This document shows positions 18,855-28,226 of a stretch of 64,000 nt of DNA, one piece after another. This DNA is from an uncultured Chlorobiales bacterium (GTDB taxonomy: Bacteria > Bacteroidota > Chlorobiia > Chlorobiales > Chlorobiaceae). Each line of letters starts with the position of its first letter. Positions within the stretch are counted from its first letter, which is position 1. Under the pieces are notes generated by a model. The model searched no databases. It was not told the origin of the DNA and was given only the letters and a program-made list of their open reading frames with translations. Made by a program: the position numbers and the translations under genes. The stretch is taken from assembly GCA_903929135.1 (NCBI GenBank), contig CAIYTH010000053.1:115273-179272 (forward strand), read 5' to 3'.

Positions 18855-19949
18855 TTGAGACTCGAAAACATTAGAATCGCCAATTTCAGGAACCACAGTC
18901 TGCTTGAATTTGAGCCGGGCCCTTCAATAACTGTCATCCATGGAAGGAACGGTACGGGGAAAACAAGCCTCCTTGAAGCGGTCCATTTCTGTGCGCTTAC
19001 CAGGGGATTCAGCGGTAACGCAGACAGGGAGTGCCTTGCTTTCGGGAGCGACCATTTTTCGATTAAGGCCCGTTTCGTCAGCGATCGGAATTCGACGACA
19101 GAGGTAAGGGTGCTCTATACCTCCGAGAAAGAGAAGCAGATTTTTGTCAATGAACAGGAAATAACGTCGTTTTCACGCCATATCGGCACTATTCCCTGTG
19201 TGACCTTCACTCCTCCTGAACTGTCCATTGTCACCGGTTCTCCATCAGAAAGAAGAAAGTTCATCGATTCCGCCATATGTCAGCACGACCGGCGGTATAT
19301 GGCTGACCTGATCCAGTACAGAAGGGTTCTTCAGCAAAGAAACGCGCTGCTTGCTGGTGGCATGGACCATTCTTCAGGACTTGAAGGGCTCGAAATATGG
19401 ACTCAGCAGCTTTCATCGCTGGCTGCATCGATCGTACTGATGAGGAGAGACTTTATCAGTCGCTTCAGCATCATGTTCAGGGAAATCTACTCGTGGTTTC
19501 CGGATGGTCAGGAGCCGTCAATAGAGTACCATTGTTCGCTTGGTGATAACCACAGTGGGGAAACAGGAACTGAAGAACTCTCTTCCCTCTTCAACGAACG
19601 CTATCGGCAACTCAGAAAGCAGGAAATACATCGAGGCCAGACTCTTGCAGGGCCGCACCGTGATGATTTGCGATTTTTCAATGATGGCCACGAGATTAGG
19701 AAATTTTCATCCCAGGGGCAGCAGAGAGGTTATCTTGTAGCCATGAAACTCACGTTGAACCGTTATCTCTTCGAGCTTCTTGGTGAAAGGCCGGTAACGC
19801 TCCTGGACGATCTTTACAGCGAGCTTGACGGAGAGGTGGAAGAGATGATCACCGGTTCGCTTGCTTCATGCGGACAGGTGCTCATCACATCGACAGAAAT
19901 GAAATCCGGCAAAGGGGTTATCCCCTTTTCAATCGAAAGGAACATCTGA
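18855..19949 (+). CDS. recF: DNA replication and repair protein RecF
   Basis: ABC/SMC-like ATPase that helps load RecA at single-strand gaps. About 364 residues with the N-terminal LENIRIANFRNH, Walker A GRNGTGKTSLLEAV, the RecF-specific GPHRDDLRFF, the ABC signature FSSQGQQRGYL and Walker B TLLDDLYSELD. TTG at 18855 is preferred because family members begin at this residue; an in-frame ATG at 18795 would overlap dnaN by 44 bases and add 20 unrelated residues. Either way recF is tightly coupled to dnaN. Confidence 0.93.
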   Translation: MRLENIRIANFRNHSLLEFEPGPSITVIHGRNGTGKTSLLEAVHFCALTRGFSGNADRECLAFGSDHFSIKARFVSDRNSTTEVRVLYTSEKEKQIFVNEQEITSFSRHIGTIPCVTFTPPELSIVTGSPSERRKFIDSAICQHDRRYMADLIQYRRVLQQRNALLAGGMDHSSGLEGLEIWTQQLSSLAASIVLMRRDFISRFSIMFREIYSWFPDGQEPSIEYHCSLGDNHSGETGTEELSSLFNERYRQLRKQEIHRGQTLAGPHRDDLRFFNDGHEIRKFSSQGQQRGYLVAMKLTLNRYLFELLGERPVTLLDDLYSELDGEVEEMITGSLASCGQVLITSTEMKSGKGVIPFSIERNI

Positions 19950-19953
19950 AGGC

Positions 19954-20247
19954 ATGGCAAGAGGAAAACACCCACGTAACCTGAATGTGGTCATGGCCGA
20001 GATGTACCGTACAATCGGCATGACCGAGGCGTATGACCAGTTCAGGACGCTTCAGATATGGGATGAAGTAGTGGGAGAAGCAATCGCCAGAATAACTTCC
20101 GTAGAGCGGCTGACAGACGGCGATCTCTATGTTAGGGTACGGAACCCGTCATGGCGGATGGAGCTCAACTTCAGGAAAAAGGAGATCGCCGAACGATTGA
20201 ACAGGCAGGTTGGCAGAGAGCTGGTCAGAACGATCATCTTCAGGTAG
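19954..20247 (+). CDS. DciA-like protein (DUF721)
   Basis: 97-residue basic protein with the DUF721 pattern: a KH-like fold with IWDEVVGEAIARITSVERLTDGDLYVRVRNPSWRMELNFRKKEI and a closing RTIIFR strand. DciA proteins load the replicative helicase in bacteria lacking DnaC. It lies 4 bases after recF at the end of the dnaA-dnaN-recF array, a conserved location that fits a role in replication initiation. It is shorter than proteobacterial DciA and close to the minimal domain. Confidence 0.82.
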   Translation: MARGKHPRNLNVVMAEMYRTIGMTEAYDQFRTLQIWDEVVGEAIARITSVERLTDGDLYVRVRNPSWRMELNFRKKEIAERLNRQVGRELVRTIIFR

Positions 20248-20278
20248 AAAAAGGCTGCACAAGAGATGCAGCCTTTTT
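20248..20278. terminator. Bidirectional intrinsic terminator
   Basis: AAAAAGGCTGCA (20248-20259) and TGCAGCCTTTTT (20267-20278) form a perfect 12-bp arm pair around a 7-base loop, with a T-run on each strand. It separates the convergent recF/DciA-like and flavodiiron genes and should terminate both transcripts. Confidence 0.92.
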
Positions 20279-20303
20279 CATGGCAGTTGGAAGTGTCATG
20301 GTC

Positions 20304-21527
20304 TCAGAGATTGCAGCTCAGGTGGTACATCTCGATCATTTTGGAAGCGAAATCCCTGCCGAACTGTCGGCATGCCTCGAACTCGGGCTCATGCGGCTGG
20401 AATTTTACGGTCTGATTCCTTTCAAAGAGTTTCATTTTGAGGTTCGTCAGGTTGTTCTCGATGATTTTCACACCTTCACCGCTCCATCCGTAGGAGCCGA
20501 AGGCAGCAGCCAGCTTTCCACGGTCACGAAGCGGGTTAAGCACGGCAAAGATGTTGTAGACCTGATGGACGATGTTCTGGTTGATGGTCGGAGAGCCGAT
20601 GATGATGCCCATCGAGTGAGCGATCTTGTCCTCGAGTTTTTCAACCGAAATATTTTCAATATCGCAGATATCGACATTGAAATCGCAGGATGATCTCAGG
20701 CCTTCTCCGATCTCCCTGGCCATGATGGTGGTATTTTCATAGGCTGAAACATACGCGATCAGAATGCTTTTTTCGTTCGGCATGGCGATGGCGTTCTTTG
20801 CATACTTCTGCGAAAGATCGACATACTTTTTCCAGTTTGAACGAAGGATCGGGCCATGGCCCGGGCAGATGGCCAGTATATCGAGATCCCGGATCTTGTC
20901 GATGGCCTGCAGCATGTATTTGCTGAACGGCCGAAGGATAGCATCGAAATAGTATTTGAAGGCGTCGTCGAAATCTCCGGCCAGATCGTCATACATCGCT
21001 TCATGGCTGTAATGGCTGCCGAAAGAGTCACAGGTGAAAAGCACCCTGTCCTCTTCAAGCCATGTGTAGATCGTATCAGGCCAGTGAAGGTTTTGAGCTC
21101 CTATGAAATGGAGGGTTTTATTGCCGAGATCGAGTTTGTCCCCATTCTTGACGACAAGGTGCTTGAAGTCATGGCCCGTCTGGTCACGCAGGAACTTGAT
21201 CGCATTGCCGCTGCCTACGACTGTTGCGTTCGGGGCTACGGTCAGAAGATTGTGAACGTTACCTGAATGATCGGGTTCCGTGTGGTCAACGATGATGTAT
21301 TCGATCTCTTCAGGATTTACAACCTGTTTGATTTTATCAAGATATGCTGGCCAGAACTTGAGTTTCGTCGTTTCGACGATCGTTTTCCTCTCAGCGTTGA
21401 TGAAGTAAGAATTGTAGGTGGTACCGTATTTGGTCTCCATGACGATATCGAAGGTGATCAGACCCGGGTCGAGCACTCCTATCCAGGAAACGTCGTCGGT
21501 GATGGGCAATATCTTGTTGTCGATCAT
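20304..21527 (-). CDS. Flavodiiron protein (FprA-type, O2/NO reductase)
   Basis: 407-residue flavodiiron protein: an N-terminal metallo-beta-lactamase domain with a di-iron site and a C-terminal flavodoxin domain binding FMN. The ligand motif HTEPDHSGN (HxExDH) is intact, with further ligands in FTCDSFGSH and CPGHGPILR. The flavodoxin part has [13 protein letters not shown] and [12 protein letters not shown]. Such proteins reduce O2 or NO to harmless products in anaerobes, fitting a strict anaerobe. ATG at 21527 begins MIDNKILPI; a TTG nine codons earlier is less likely. The last residues overlap nothing, and the gene ends at the shared terminator. Confidence 0.92.
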   Translation of the reverse strand: MIDNKILPITDDVSWIGVLDPGLITFDIVMETKYGTTYNSYFINAERKTIVETTKLKFWPAYLDKIKQVVNPEEIEYIIVDHTEPDHSGNVHNLLTVAPNATVVGSGNAIKFLRDQTGHDFKHLVVKNGDKLDLGNKTLHFIGAQNLHWPDTIYTWLEEDRVLFTCDSFGSHYSHEAMYDDLAGDFDDAFKYYFDAILRPFSKYMLQAIDKIRDLDILAICPGHGPILRSNWKKYVDLSQKYAKNAIAMPNEKSILIAYVSAYENTTIMAREIGEGLRSSCDFNVDICDIENISVEKLEDKIAHSMGIIIGSPTINQNIVHQVYNIFAVLNPLRDRGKLAAAFGSYGWSGEGVKIIENNLTNLKMKLFERNQTVKFQPHEPEFEACRQFGRDFASKMIEMYHLSCNL

Positions 21528-21603
21528 GATGCTGGAAATGATTGTATTAAGCAAGGCGCAATAAAGTAAGACAAAATAAATCTTATATAGCGCAAATTAA
21601 GGA

Positions 21604-21623
21604 TTAATGCGAAATAATGCGAA
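21604..21623. repeat. Two 10-bp direct repeats TAATGCGAAR
   Basis: TAATGCGAAA is followed directly by TAATGCGAAG, then by TAATAATGG, a 10-base period equal to one helical turn. It lies in the 114-base A/T-rich gap between the divergently spaced end of polB and the start of the flavodiiron gene, upstream of the latter. A promoter-proximal activator or repressor site is possible. Confidence 0.5.
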
Positions 21624-21641
21624 GTAATAATGGGAATATGA

Positions 21642-24038
21642 TCAAAAAGGCGTTTCGTCACGATAGATCGACTCGGTTTCAAGGTGGCGGATCTCCCTGA
21701 CGACTGAAATGCCTTCAGGAGAAAACGCAAACAGGGTATCGGCAGAAAAGATGGTGCTGAAATCCTGGGGCTTGAAAAAGGGAACGAATTTCTGAGCGAA
21801 TTCGTCGAGCCTCTTCAGATAGAAATGCGTGTTTTCATCAGGTTGTTCCCGTTTCCACTCCTCTGCAGGGCGTCCCTTGTCAAGATAGGTTGAGGCGCTT
21901 CCGGTTCCGGAGACATAATAGGTCATGCGGTCACCTTTGGAGACCTCCAGTCCCTGCTTCAGGGCGATTTCATAGGTAATGGATTTCGACCTTTTTCCTG
22001 AGCGAACATCGGCGACATACTGGTCGAGCGATGTTTTCATGGATTCTGTCCTTGAAAAGTCCGTGATGACGAGCCGATGCTGCATGATATCGTTTCGGTA
22101 TCGAATGTAAAGGTCATGCAGCCCCACGATGTCTTCCCGAAGCAGCAGGATGAACCCTTCCCTGACAAAATCCCTGCCGAATTTTTCGCCGCTCCTGCTG
22201 ATGAGAGAAGAGCCTTTCAGCTTGAGCTTGTCGTTGTAGTCGAGAAGCACATAGTTTTTCTTCATGTAGGAGATCATCTTCCTGAACCGTCCGTCGAACC
22301 CGATGGTGATGCCAGGCGGCATTGTCTTTGAGACTTCATCGACAAGGGCGCGCTCCAGATCCTCTGATCGTATCTCCGGAGGAGGGATGAGGAATATGCC
22401 GTCGGTGTCGACTTCGATTACCTTGGAGCCTCTTGTTTCAAACTCCCTGATCATCATCTTGGCTATATCCTGGCCGTTGGTCGTTACGCGATCGGCTTCA
22501 TCGAAATCATTGAAAATGCCGCTGCTGAAGCCAAGGTATCCATACATGGCATTGATGAGGATCTTGAAGGAGTTCTGCATGGCGTCGTAATTATCCGCAA
22601 GAGAGCGGTTTCCTTTCCGTAACTCTTCCGCTGAGCGGCTTTTTGCGGCAAAACGAAGGTCCTTCAGTTCCTTCAGGATCGCAGGGAATGTCTTCAGTGT
22701 GTCGGTTTTGGGGCAGATACCGCAGGAGAGCATGATCGACGGATAGAGCGACTCGACGTCGGCATAGACGATCGGGCCAAGGATGCCTTTAACGAAAACC
22801 TCGGTAAAGCCGCCGACATGTTGCTGACCGACCGAGGGTCTCGGAATCGATATCTTGCGTTTCAGATACTCCCTGACCATCAGCGCCTCGATTTTTGCTG
22901 CCGGACCGAGTCGTGACGCATGTGCATAGGTGTAGGGCAGCATTCTTGCGAGATTGAAGTTGCTGCCGGAAAGGAGTGTGGCGAGTTCCCTTGTTTCACG
23001 GACGTCGTCGAGGGCATATGCCAGGAGGATCTCCGGGTTGTTATCCCAGGTATCGGCAAGATCCTTGTAATCGACATATGTCCTGTTCGGAGAGGCGAAC
23101 CCGAAAAATTTAGCGGCGGCCTTGAGTCCGTAGCTTGGAAGCGCGCGTTTTGACGTGTCGTAGTTCTGGACGAGAAAATAGGTGTCGATGACGTGCCTCC
23201 CGGGAATGTCGAAAAACTGGTAATCGAGGCTTCTTTCAGCGAATCGGATGGTTGCCGGGTAGGATCTGGGCACGAGTCCGTCACGACCTATTCTGAACGG
23301 GACACCGTTCAGCTCGCATCGACGCTGAAGGTACGGCAGATCGAATCCGAAGATGTTATGTCCTTCGATAACATCAGGATCCTTCTCGCGAAGGATGGAG
23401 ACGAGCTCTTCAAGCAACGATTTTTCTGTTCTCCCTTTTGAATGGATGACATGTTCCCATGAACGGTTGTCGCTCAGCGAGACGATGATGATCGGGTCAT
23501 TGCCGAAAGACTCCTTTTTGCTTGCCTTGCCGTCCGGCCTGTAGTACGTTTCGATATCGAGCTGAAGGCGATGGATATTCTCAAGCAGAAGTCCTTTGAA
23601 CATCGTCTTTCCGCTCTGAAGGAAATATTGGGTTATTGCGTCTCCCCTGCTGTAGGTCAGGTGGCTGTTGGTTCCGTACGACACCTGCGCATCGTTCCCG
23701 GATTGGGTCTCCTGGTTCCCGCTGTTTGCCTGGTCGAGTGCTGCGCGATAGTTTTTCCAGCTTCTGAATATCGCCAGATGGTTGAAATAATTGGACCCGG
23801 CAAGGGGAATAAGCCAATACTTCTCCTTGTCAGCTGGCGTAAACCCCTCAAGAAGTTCTCCATCGGAAAGGAAAAAGAAGGGAAAGAAGGGTTCATCCCG
23901 TTTGATGACGCGCTCCCCATCCCTGATGAAGAGTCGAACCTGAGAATCGTTCAACTGATAGGCGCCTACGATGCCCTCTTCCGGATCTTTGCCGAAGAGC
24001 AGGCTGTTGAAGAGAGACTGGTCCAGTTTGCTGTTCAT
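21642..24038 (-). CDS. Family-B DNA polymerase with 3'-5' exonuclease
   Basis: 798-residue DNA polymerase of the archaeal/eukaryotic B family. Exonuclease motifs: Exo [10 protein letters not shown] (DIET at 161-164), Exo [15 protein letters not shown], Exo [13 protein letters not shown]. Polymerase motifs: [37 protein letters not shown]. All catalytic carboxylates are present, so both activities should be functional. A B-family enzyme is unusual in bacteria outside gamma-proteobacterial Pol II, and this sequence reads more like the archaeal type. It lies between mnmG and the flavodiiron gene. A repair or translesion role is likely, since bacterial replication uses the clamp encoded nearby with Pol III. 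Confidence 0.93.
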   Translation of the reverse strand: MNSKLDQSLFNSLLFGKDPEEGIVGAYQLNDSQVRLFIRDGERVIKRDEPFFPFFFLSDGELLEGFTPADKEKYWLIPLAGSNYFNHLAIFRSWKNYRAALDQANSGNQETQSGNDAQVSYGTNSHLTYSRGDAITQYFLQSGKTMFKGLLLENIHRLQLDIETYYRPDGKASKKESFGNDPIIIVSLSDNRSWEHVIHSKGRTEKSLLEELVSILREKDPDVIEGHNIFGFDLPYLQRRCELNGVPFRIGRDGLVPRSYPATIRFAERSLDYQFFDIPGRHVIDTYFLVQNYDTSKRALPSYGLKAAAKFFGFASPNRTYVDYKDLADTWDNNPEILLAYALDDVRETRELATLLSGSNFNLARMLPYTYAHASRLGPAAKIEALMVREYLKRKISIPRPSVGQQHVGGFTEVFVKGILGPIVYADVESLYPSIMLSCGICPKTDTLKTFPAILKELKDLRFAAKSRSAEELRKGNRSLADNYDAMQNSFKILINAMYGYLGFSSGIFNDFDEADRVTTNGQDIAKMMIREFETRGSKVIEVDTDGIFLIPPPEIRSEDLERALVDEVSKTMPPGITIGFDGRFRKMISYMKKNYVLLDYNDKLKLKGSSLISRSGEKFGRDFVREGFILLLREDIVGLHDLYIRYRNDIMQHRLVITDFSRTESMKTSLDQYVADVRSGKRSKSITYEIALKQGLEVSKGDRMTYYVSGTGSASTYLDKGRPAEEWKREQPDENTHFYLKRLDEFAQKFVPFFKPQDFSTIFSADTLFAFSPEGISVVREIRHLETESIYRDETPF

Positions 24039-24073
24039 GAAAAATGCAATACAGGTTGATCAGTGGGAAGAAA

Positions 24074-24089
24074 TGTTTCACGTGAAACA
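24074..24089. promoter_or_regulatory. parS chromosome-partition site
   Basis: TGTTTCACGTGAAACA is a perfect 16-bp palindrome matching the ParB-binding parS consensus. It lies in the 59-base gap between polB and mnmG, about 8 kb from the origin. No parA/parB genes are in the window. Confidence 0.9.
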
Positions 24090-24097
24090 TGAAGTCA

Positions 24098-25963
24098 TCA
24101 ACGTCCGAGTCGGATCATGAGTATCGAAATGTCGGCAGGTGAGACTCCAAGTATGCGTGAGGCTTGTCCTATAGTCGAAGGCTTGTGCCTTTTCAGCTTT
24201 TCTCTTCCTTCGTTTGACAGTGAAGAGACTGACTCATAATCGTAGTGCTCGGGAATATGCAACGAGTCAAGCCTCGCTATACGGTCAACCATAAGCTGTT
24301 CCCTTTTTATGTAGCCTTCGTACTTGATTTCGATATCGAGCTGTTCTGCAACTCGGTGCTCACTTCCAGTCAGTCCGAGGCCATCCCGAAGGGTCGGGGA
24401 TGCTTCGAGAAGCTCCTGGAGTTTCAGGCCAGGTCTTTTGATGATACTTAACGCCTTTGCAGGGGCGTGAAGTTCCGGAAAACCCTTTTGTGTCAGCAGG
24501 GCATTGATTTCGGCGAAGGGAATTTTGATCTCATGGAGGCGCTGCCTGACGAGCTCTATCCGAAAAAGAAGGGCTCTGGTCCGCTCACAGGCAGCCGGAT
24601 CGACAAGTCCGCATGTAAAGCCGGCCTCCCTCAGGCGAAGGTCGGCATTATCGTGGCGCAGAAGAAGCCGATGTTCCGCCGAAGAGGTGAACATCCTGTA
24701 TGGCTCCGTTGTCTCCTTGGTGACCAGGTCGTCAATGAGGACACCGATATACGCCTCGGACCGGCTAAGGACAAGAGGCTCCTGCCCGCGAATTTTAAGT
24801 GATGCGTTGATGCCTGCCATGAGTCCCTGGGCGGCAGCCTCTTCATAACCCGAAGTGCCGTTGATCTGACCAGCGAAATAGAGGCTGTCGACCAGCCTTG
24901 TCTCAAGCGACGGACCGATCTGCCATGGATGGAAATAGTCATATTCGATGGCGTACCCCGGCCGGATCATCTTGACATGTTCAAGGCCGGGAACGCTACG
25001 CAGTCCCTCGATCTGGACCTCTTCAGGCAACGAGGTTGAAAAGCCGTTCACGTACATCTCGATCGTCTCTTCACCTTCGGGTTCGAGAAAGAGGTGGTGG
25101 CTCTCCTTGTCCGGAAACCTGAATATCTTGTCTTCGACGGACGGGCAGTACCTTGGTCCGATGCCCTGAACCTTTCCCGTGAAAAGCGGTGAGCGGTCAA
25201 ATCCCTTTTTCAGGATTTCGTGCGTCTCTGCGGTCGTATGGGTGATGTAGCATGAGACCCGGTTCCTGTCGGCAACAGTGGCCGTGTCGAAAGAAAATGG
25301 TACCGGATCTGCATCTCCCGGCTGTTCGGACACCCTGGTGTAATCGACGCTTCTTGAGTCGATGCGCGGTGGCGTCCCTGTTTTCAGCCTTCCATAGGTA
25401 AATCCGAGCGACGCAAGGGCCTCGGTGAGCCCGGTGACGGGAGGTTCTGCGACGGTCCGCCCTCCGGGAAAGTGGTTCATCCCGACGTGGATAAGGCCGT
25501 TCAGGAACGTGCCGCAGGTGAGAATGGCGGCTTTGCCCGGGATGTGGCGGCCTGATGCGACCTTGACGGCGGCGAACCGCCCGCCGGTGACCGAGATACC
25601 TGTAACGGTATCCTGCAGCAGGTCTATGAGCGGTTCCCTTTCGAGGGATCGCCTCATGAAGATGCTGTAGAGCGTTTTGTCCGCCTGGGCTCTCGGGGAG
25701 TGCATCGCCGCCCCCTTGCTCCTGTTGAGCATGCGGAACTGGATACCTGTGGCGTCGATCGCCTTTGCCATCTCTCCGCCAAGCGCGTCGATCTCCCTGG
25801 TGATCTGCCCCTTGGCGACGCCCCCTATAGCCGGATTGCACGACATCCGGGCGATGGCCGAAAGGTCGCTCGTCACCACCAGGCAGGACAGCCCCGTCCT
25901 TGCTGCGGCGAGAGCCGCTTCGCATCCTGCGTGGCCGGCGCCGACCACGATGATGTCATACAT
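24098..25963 (-). CDS. mnmG: tRNA uridine-5-carboxymethylaminomethyl modification enzyme MnmG
   Basis: FAD-dependent enzyme that, with MnmE, modifies the wobble uridine of certain tRNAs. 621 residues. FAD-binding motif [19 protein letters not shown] lies at the N-terminus, followed by [37 protein letters not shown] and [11 protein letters not shown]. The C-terminal helical domain has [27 protein letters not shown] residues and ISILMIRL. mnmG (gidA) near the origin and parS is a common bacterial arrangement. Length is normal. Confidence 0.97.
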   Translation of the reverse strand: MYDIIVVGAGHAGCEAALAAARTGLSCLVVTSDLSAIARMSCNPAIGGVAKGQITREIDALGGEMAKAIDATGIQFRMLNRSKGAAMHSPRAQADKTLYSIFMRRSLEREPLIDLLQDTVTGISVTGGRFAAVKVASGRHIPGKAAILTCGTFLNGLIHVGMNHFPGGRTVAEPPVTGLTEALASLGFTYGRLKTGTPPRIDSRSVDYTRVSEQPGDADPVPFSFDTATVADRNRVSCYITHTTAETHEILKKGFDRSPLFTGKVQGIGPRYCPSVEDKIFRFPDKESHHLFLEPEGEETIEMYVNGFSTSLPEEVQIEGLRSVPGLEHVKMIRPGYAIEYDYFHPWQIGPSLETRLVDSLYFAGQINGTSGYEEAAAQGLMAGINASLKIRGQEPLVLSRSEAYIGVLIDDLVTKETTEPYRMFTSSAEHRLLLRHDNADLRLREAGFTCGLVDPAACERTRALLFRIELVRQRLHEIKIPFAEINALLTQKGFPELHAPAKALSIIKRPGLKLQELLEASPTLRDGLGLTGSEHRVAEQLDIEIKYEGYIKREQLMVDRIARLDSLHIPEHYDYESVSSLSNEGREKLKRHKPSTIGQASRILGVSPADISILMIRLGR

Positions 25964-25974
25964 TTGCGAGTAAT

Positions 25975-25990
25975 TGTTTCACGTGAAACA
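25975..25990. promoter_or_regulatory. Second parS site
   Basis: TGTTTCACGTGAAACA, identical to the copy at 24074-24089, begins 11 bases upstream of the mnmG start. The two sites bracket mnmG at a distance of 1.9 kb. Confidence 0.9.
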
Positions 25991-26161
25991 TTCCGGTTCC
26001 CTGTTCAATCGTGTCGCAACTTTAATATTTAAAGCCGCATCTGGTAACTGACCTGCCATAATAATAAAAATGAAAAAAAGAGAGAGGACGGCGGAAGAAT
26101 ATAATATCGCAGTTGCGGTATGGTGCTCCGGATGTACTTATATTGCTGCAAGGACGCTTCC

Positions 26162-26181
26162 GGGGTGCAATTTTGTACCCC
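26162..26181. promoter_or_regulatory. Palindrome upstream of fccAB
   Basis: GGGGTGCAA-TT-TTGTACCCC is a 20-bp inverted repeat with one mismatch, in the 398-base gap between parS and fccA. A TATAAT at 26100-26105 lies 60 bases before it. The palindrome could be an operator for fccAB or a hairpin in its leader. Nothing else in 25991-26388 was recognised; the small frame on the minus strand there looks spurious. Confidence 0.45.
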
Positions 26182-26388
26182 TTGCTTCGTTTTCGCCGGC
26201 ATGCCGCTGAGCCGGCCTGACCAGCTCAGGCAACTATTGAATATACGGATTAGCTGCTGACGTGAAGCCCTCAGTCGATTCAGGCCAGTTCCTGAACGGT
26301 TCGACAGGTCAATCAAGCCGTCCATGCTGGATGGACCTGTCCCTTTGTCGCTGCGACTGATTTCAATGAAAACCCAGGAGGTGCATGT

Positions 26389-26751
26389 ATGCCGTTAACG
26401 AACAAACATTTGCTGACCGTTTGTTTCATAACCGTCAGCGCTCTGATGGCGACGACCTCTCCGGCTCTTGCCGGGAAAATCAGCAGGACCGGCTCTTCGG
26501 CGAAGGTTAGTCCGAGGGGCCAGATGCTCGCGCTCTCCTGCTCCGGTTGCCATGGTCCCGACGGAAAGAGCGCCGGGATTATTCCCTCGATCTACGGCAA
26601 ATCTACTGAGTACCTTGAAACGGCTCTCAGGGAGTTCAAGTCAGGTGTACGTGCGTCGACGGTCATGGGGCGACATGCAAAAGGCTATTCAGACGAGGAT
26701 ATCCATCTGATAGCTGAATATTTCGGAGCCTTGGGTAAGAAAACCAGATAA
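26389..26751 (+). CDS. fccA: Flavocytochrome c sulfide dehydrogenase, cytochrome subunit
   Basis: Small periplasmic cytochrome c of 120 residues that takes electrons from the flavoprotein FccB during sulfide oxidation. A Sec signal peptide ends near residue 28 ([11 protein letters not shown]). The single heme site is CSGCH at 51-55, with Met93 (STVMGRH) as the probable distal ligand. A good ribosome binding site (CAGGAGG) precedes the ATG. fccB follows 14 bases later, which settles the assignment. One heme is typical of the green sulfur bacterial subunit; the purple bacterial one has two. Confidence 0.92.
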   Translation: MPLTNKHLLTVCFITVSALMATTSPALAGKISRTGSSAKVSPRGQMLALSCSGCHGPDGKSAGIIPSIYGKSTEYLETALREFKSGVRASTVMGRHAKGYSDEDIHLIAEYFGALGKKTR

Positions 26752-26765
26752 CCGGGAGGGTGTCC

Positions 26766-28058
26766 ATGAGAGGGACTATTACACGAAGGGAGTTCAGCAA
26801 GGTTCTCATTTCAGGTATTGCCGGAACTGCCCTCGGCGTGTTCGGGGGGGCAGGCAGGGCATTCGGGGCAAGCAGGCAGGTCGTTGTTGTCGGCGGAGGT
26901 TTCGGCGGTGCGACTACCGCGAAATATCTTAAAAAACTCGACCCATCCATTTCGGTGACGCTTGTGGAGCCAAAGGCTGCATATGTGACCTGCCCGTTCA
27001 GCAACTGGGTGCTTGGCGGACTGAAAACCATGAGCGAAATCACCGTGACCTACTCGCACCTTTCCGCCGGCTATGGGATAACTGTCATCGCAGAATCCGC
27101 GAAGTCGATTGATGCTCTGGCCTCCACGGTTACGCTTGGCAGCGGCAGGGTCCTGCATTATGACCGGCTGGTCGTCTCCCCGGGCATCGATTTCAAGTGG
27201 GGCGCGGTCGAAGGATATTCCCGGAGCATCGCCGAATCCATGATGCCTCACGCTTACCAGGCGGGGACTCAGACCGAATTGCTGAGGAAGCAGCTGCTCG
27301 ACATGAAGGACGGGGGGACCGTGCTGATCTGTCCTCCGGCAAATCCGTTCAGGTGTCCGCCGGGCCCTTACGAGCGGGCAAGCCTCATCGCTCACTACCT
27401 GAAGGAGCGCAAGCCGAGGTCGAAGATCATCATCCTCGACGCAAAGGAGAAATTTTCCAAACAGGCGCTTTTCAGCAAAGGGTGGGCGGCGCTCTATCCC
27501 GGAATGATCGAGTGGCGGGGGTCGACTGCCGGAGGCAAGGTGCTTCGCGTCGATCCGGTCGCAATGTCAGTGATGACTGAGCCTGGAGAGGTCAGGGCTG
27601 ATGTCATCAATGTCATCCCTCCCCAGCGGGCCGGGCAGATCGCTGTTGATGCCGGTCTTGCCGACGCAGGCGGCTGGTGCCCTGTCAATCCGTTATCGTT
27701 CGAATCGACCATCCATCCCGGCATTCATGTGATCGGCGATGCCTGCTATGCCGGACCCATGCCGAAATCGGGATTCGTTGCCAGCAGCCAGGGAAAAGTT
27801 GCTGCGGCCGCCATCGTCAGGCTGCTCCGGGGACAGGACCCGGTACCTCCTTCGCTGGTCAACACCTGCTACAGCCTTATCGGCCCTGGGTACGGCATCT
27901 CGGTGGCCGGCGTTTACCGGTTGTCGTCCGAGGGGATCGCCGAAGTTCCCGGCTCAGGGGGGCTCACCCCGATCGATGCGGACGCGGAGTTCCTCGAACA
28001 GGAGGCGATGTTCGCACGCGCCTGGTACAGGAATATCGTTGCTGACATCTGGGGATAA
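26766..28058 (+). CDS. fccB: Flavocytochrome c sulfide dehydrogenase, flavoprotein subunit
   Basis: FAD-binding periplasmic subunit, 430 residues, that oxidises sulfide and passes electrons to FccA. A twin-arginine leader ([20 protein letters not shown]) indicates Tat export of the folded flavoprotein. The FAD motif is [17 protein letters not shown]. The active-site disulfide cysteines of the family are expected in TCPFSNW and a later CPP segment ([15 protein letters not shown]). ATG at 26766 is preferred over GTG at 26760 because of spacing from GGGAGG. An intrinsic terminator follows the gene, so fccAB is a two-gene operon. Confidence 0.94.
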   Translation: MRGTITRREFSKVLISGIAGTALGVFGGAGRAFGASRQVVVVGGGFGGATTAKYLKKLDPSISVTLVEPKAAYVTCPFSNWVLGGLKTMSEITVTYSHLSAGYGITVIAESAKSIDALASTVTLGSGRVLHYDRLVVSPGIDFKWGAVEGYSRSIAESMMPHAYQAGTQTELLRKQLLDMKDGGTVLICPPANPFRCPPGPYERASLIAHYLKERKPRSKIIILDAKEKFSKQALFSKGWAALYPGMIEWRGSTAGGKVLRVDPVAMSVMTEPGEVRADVINVIPPQRAGQIAVDAGLADAGGWCPVNPLSFESTIHPGIHVIGDACYAGPMPKSGFVASSQGKVAAAAIVRLLRGQDPVPPSLVNTCYSLIGPGYGISVAGVYRLSSEGIAEVPGSGGLTPIDADAEFLEQEAMFARAWYRNIVADIWG

Positions 28059-28081
28059 TGTCCGATTATCATCAGGAAAAG

Positions 28082-28110
28082 GCCCGGATCCGATCGATCC
28101 GGGCTTTTTT
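28082..28110 (+). terminator. Intrinsic terminator of fccAB
   Basis: GCCCGGATC (28082-28090) pairs perfectly with GATCCGGGC (28096-28104) around a 5-base loop, followed by six T. It ends 52 bases after the fccB stop. Confidence 0.93.
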
Positions 28111-28226
28111 GTTGATTGTTTGGCTCCATGGTGCCTCGACGCTCACCGGGCGTGGTTTCATTGTGAATCAGGGGGCGGTTTCATATATTGCCAGACTTTC
28201 TCAATTATGCGTAAAGGCCATTTTTC

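Noticed and set aside
26029..26325. 98-codon frame on the minus strand between mnmG and fccA
   Set aside because: No recognisable motif, poor ribosome binding site, and low-complexity C-terminal hydrophobic run from A/T-rich DNA. More likely a regulatory gap.
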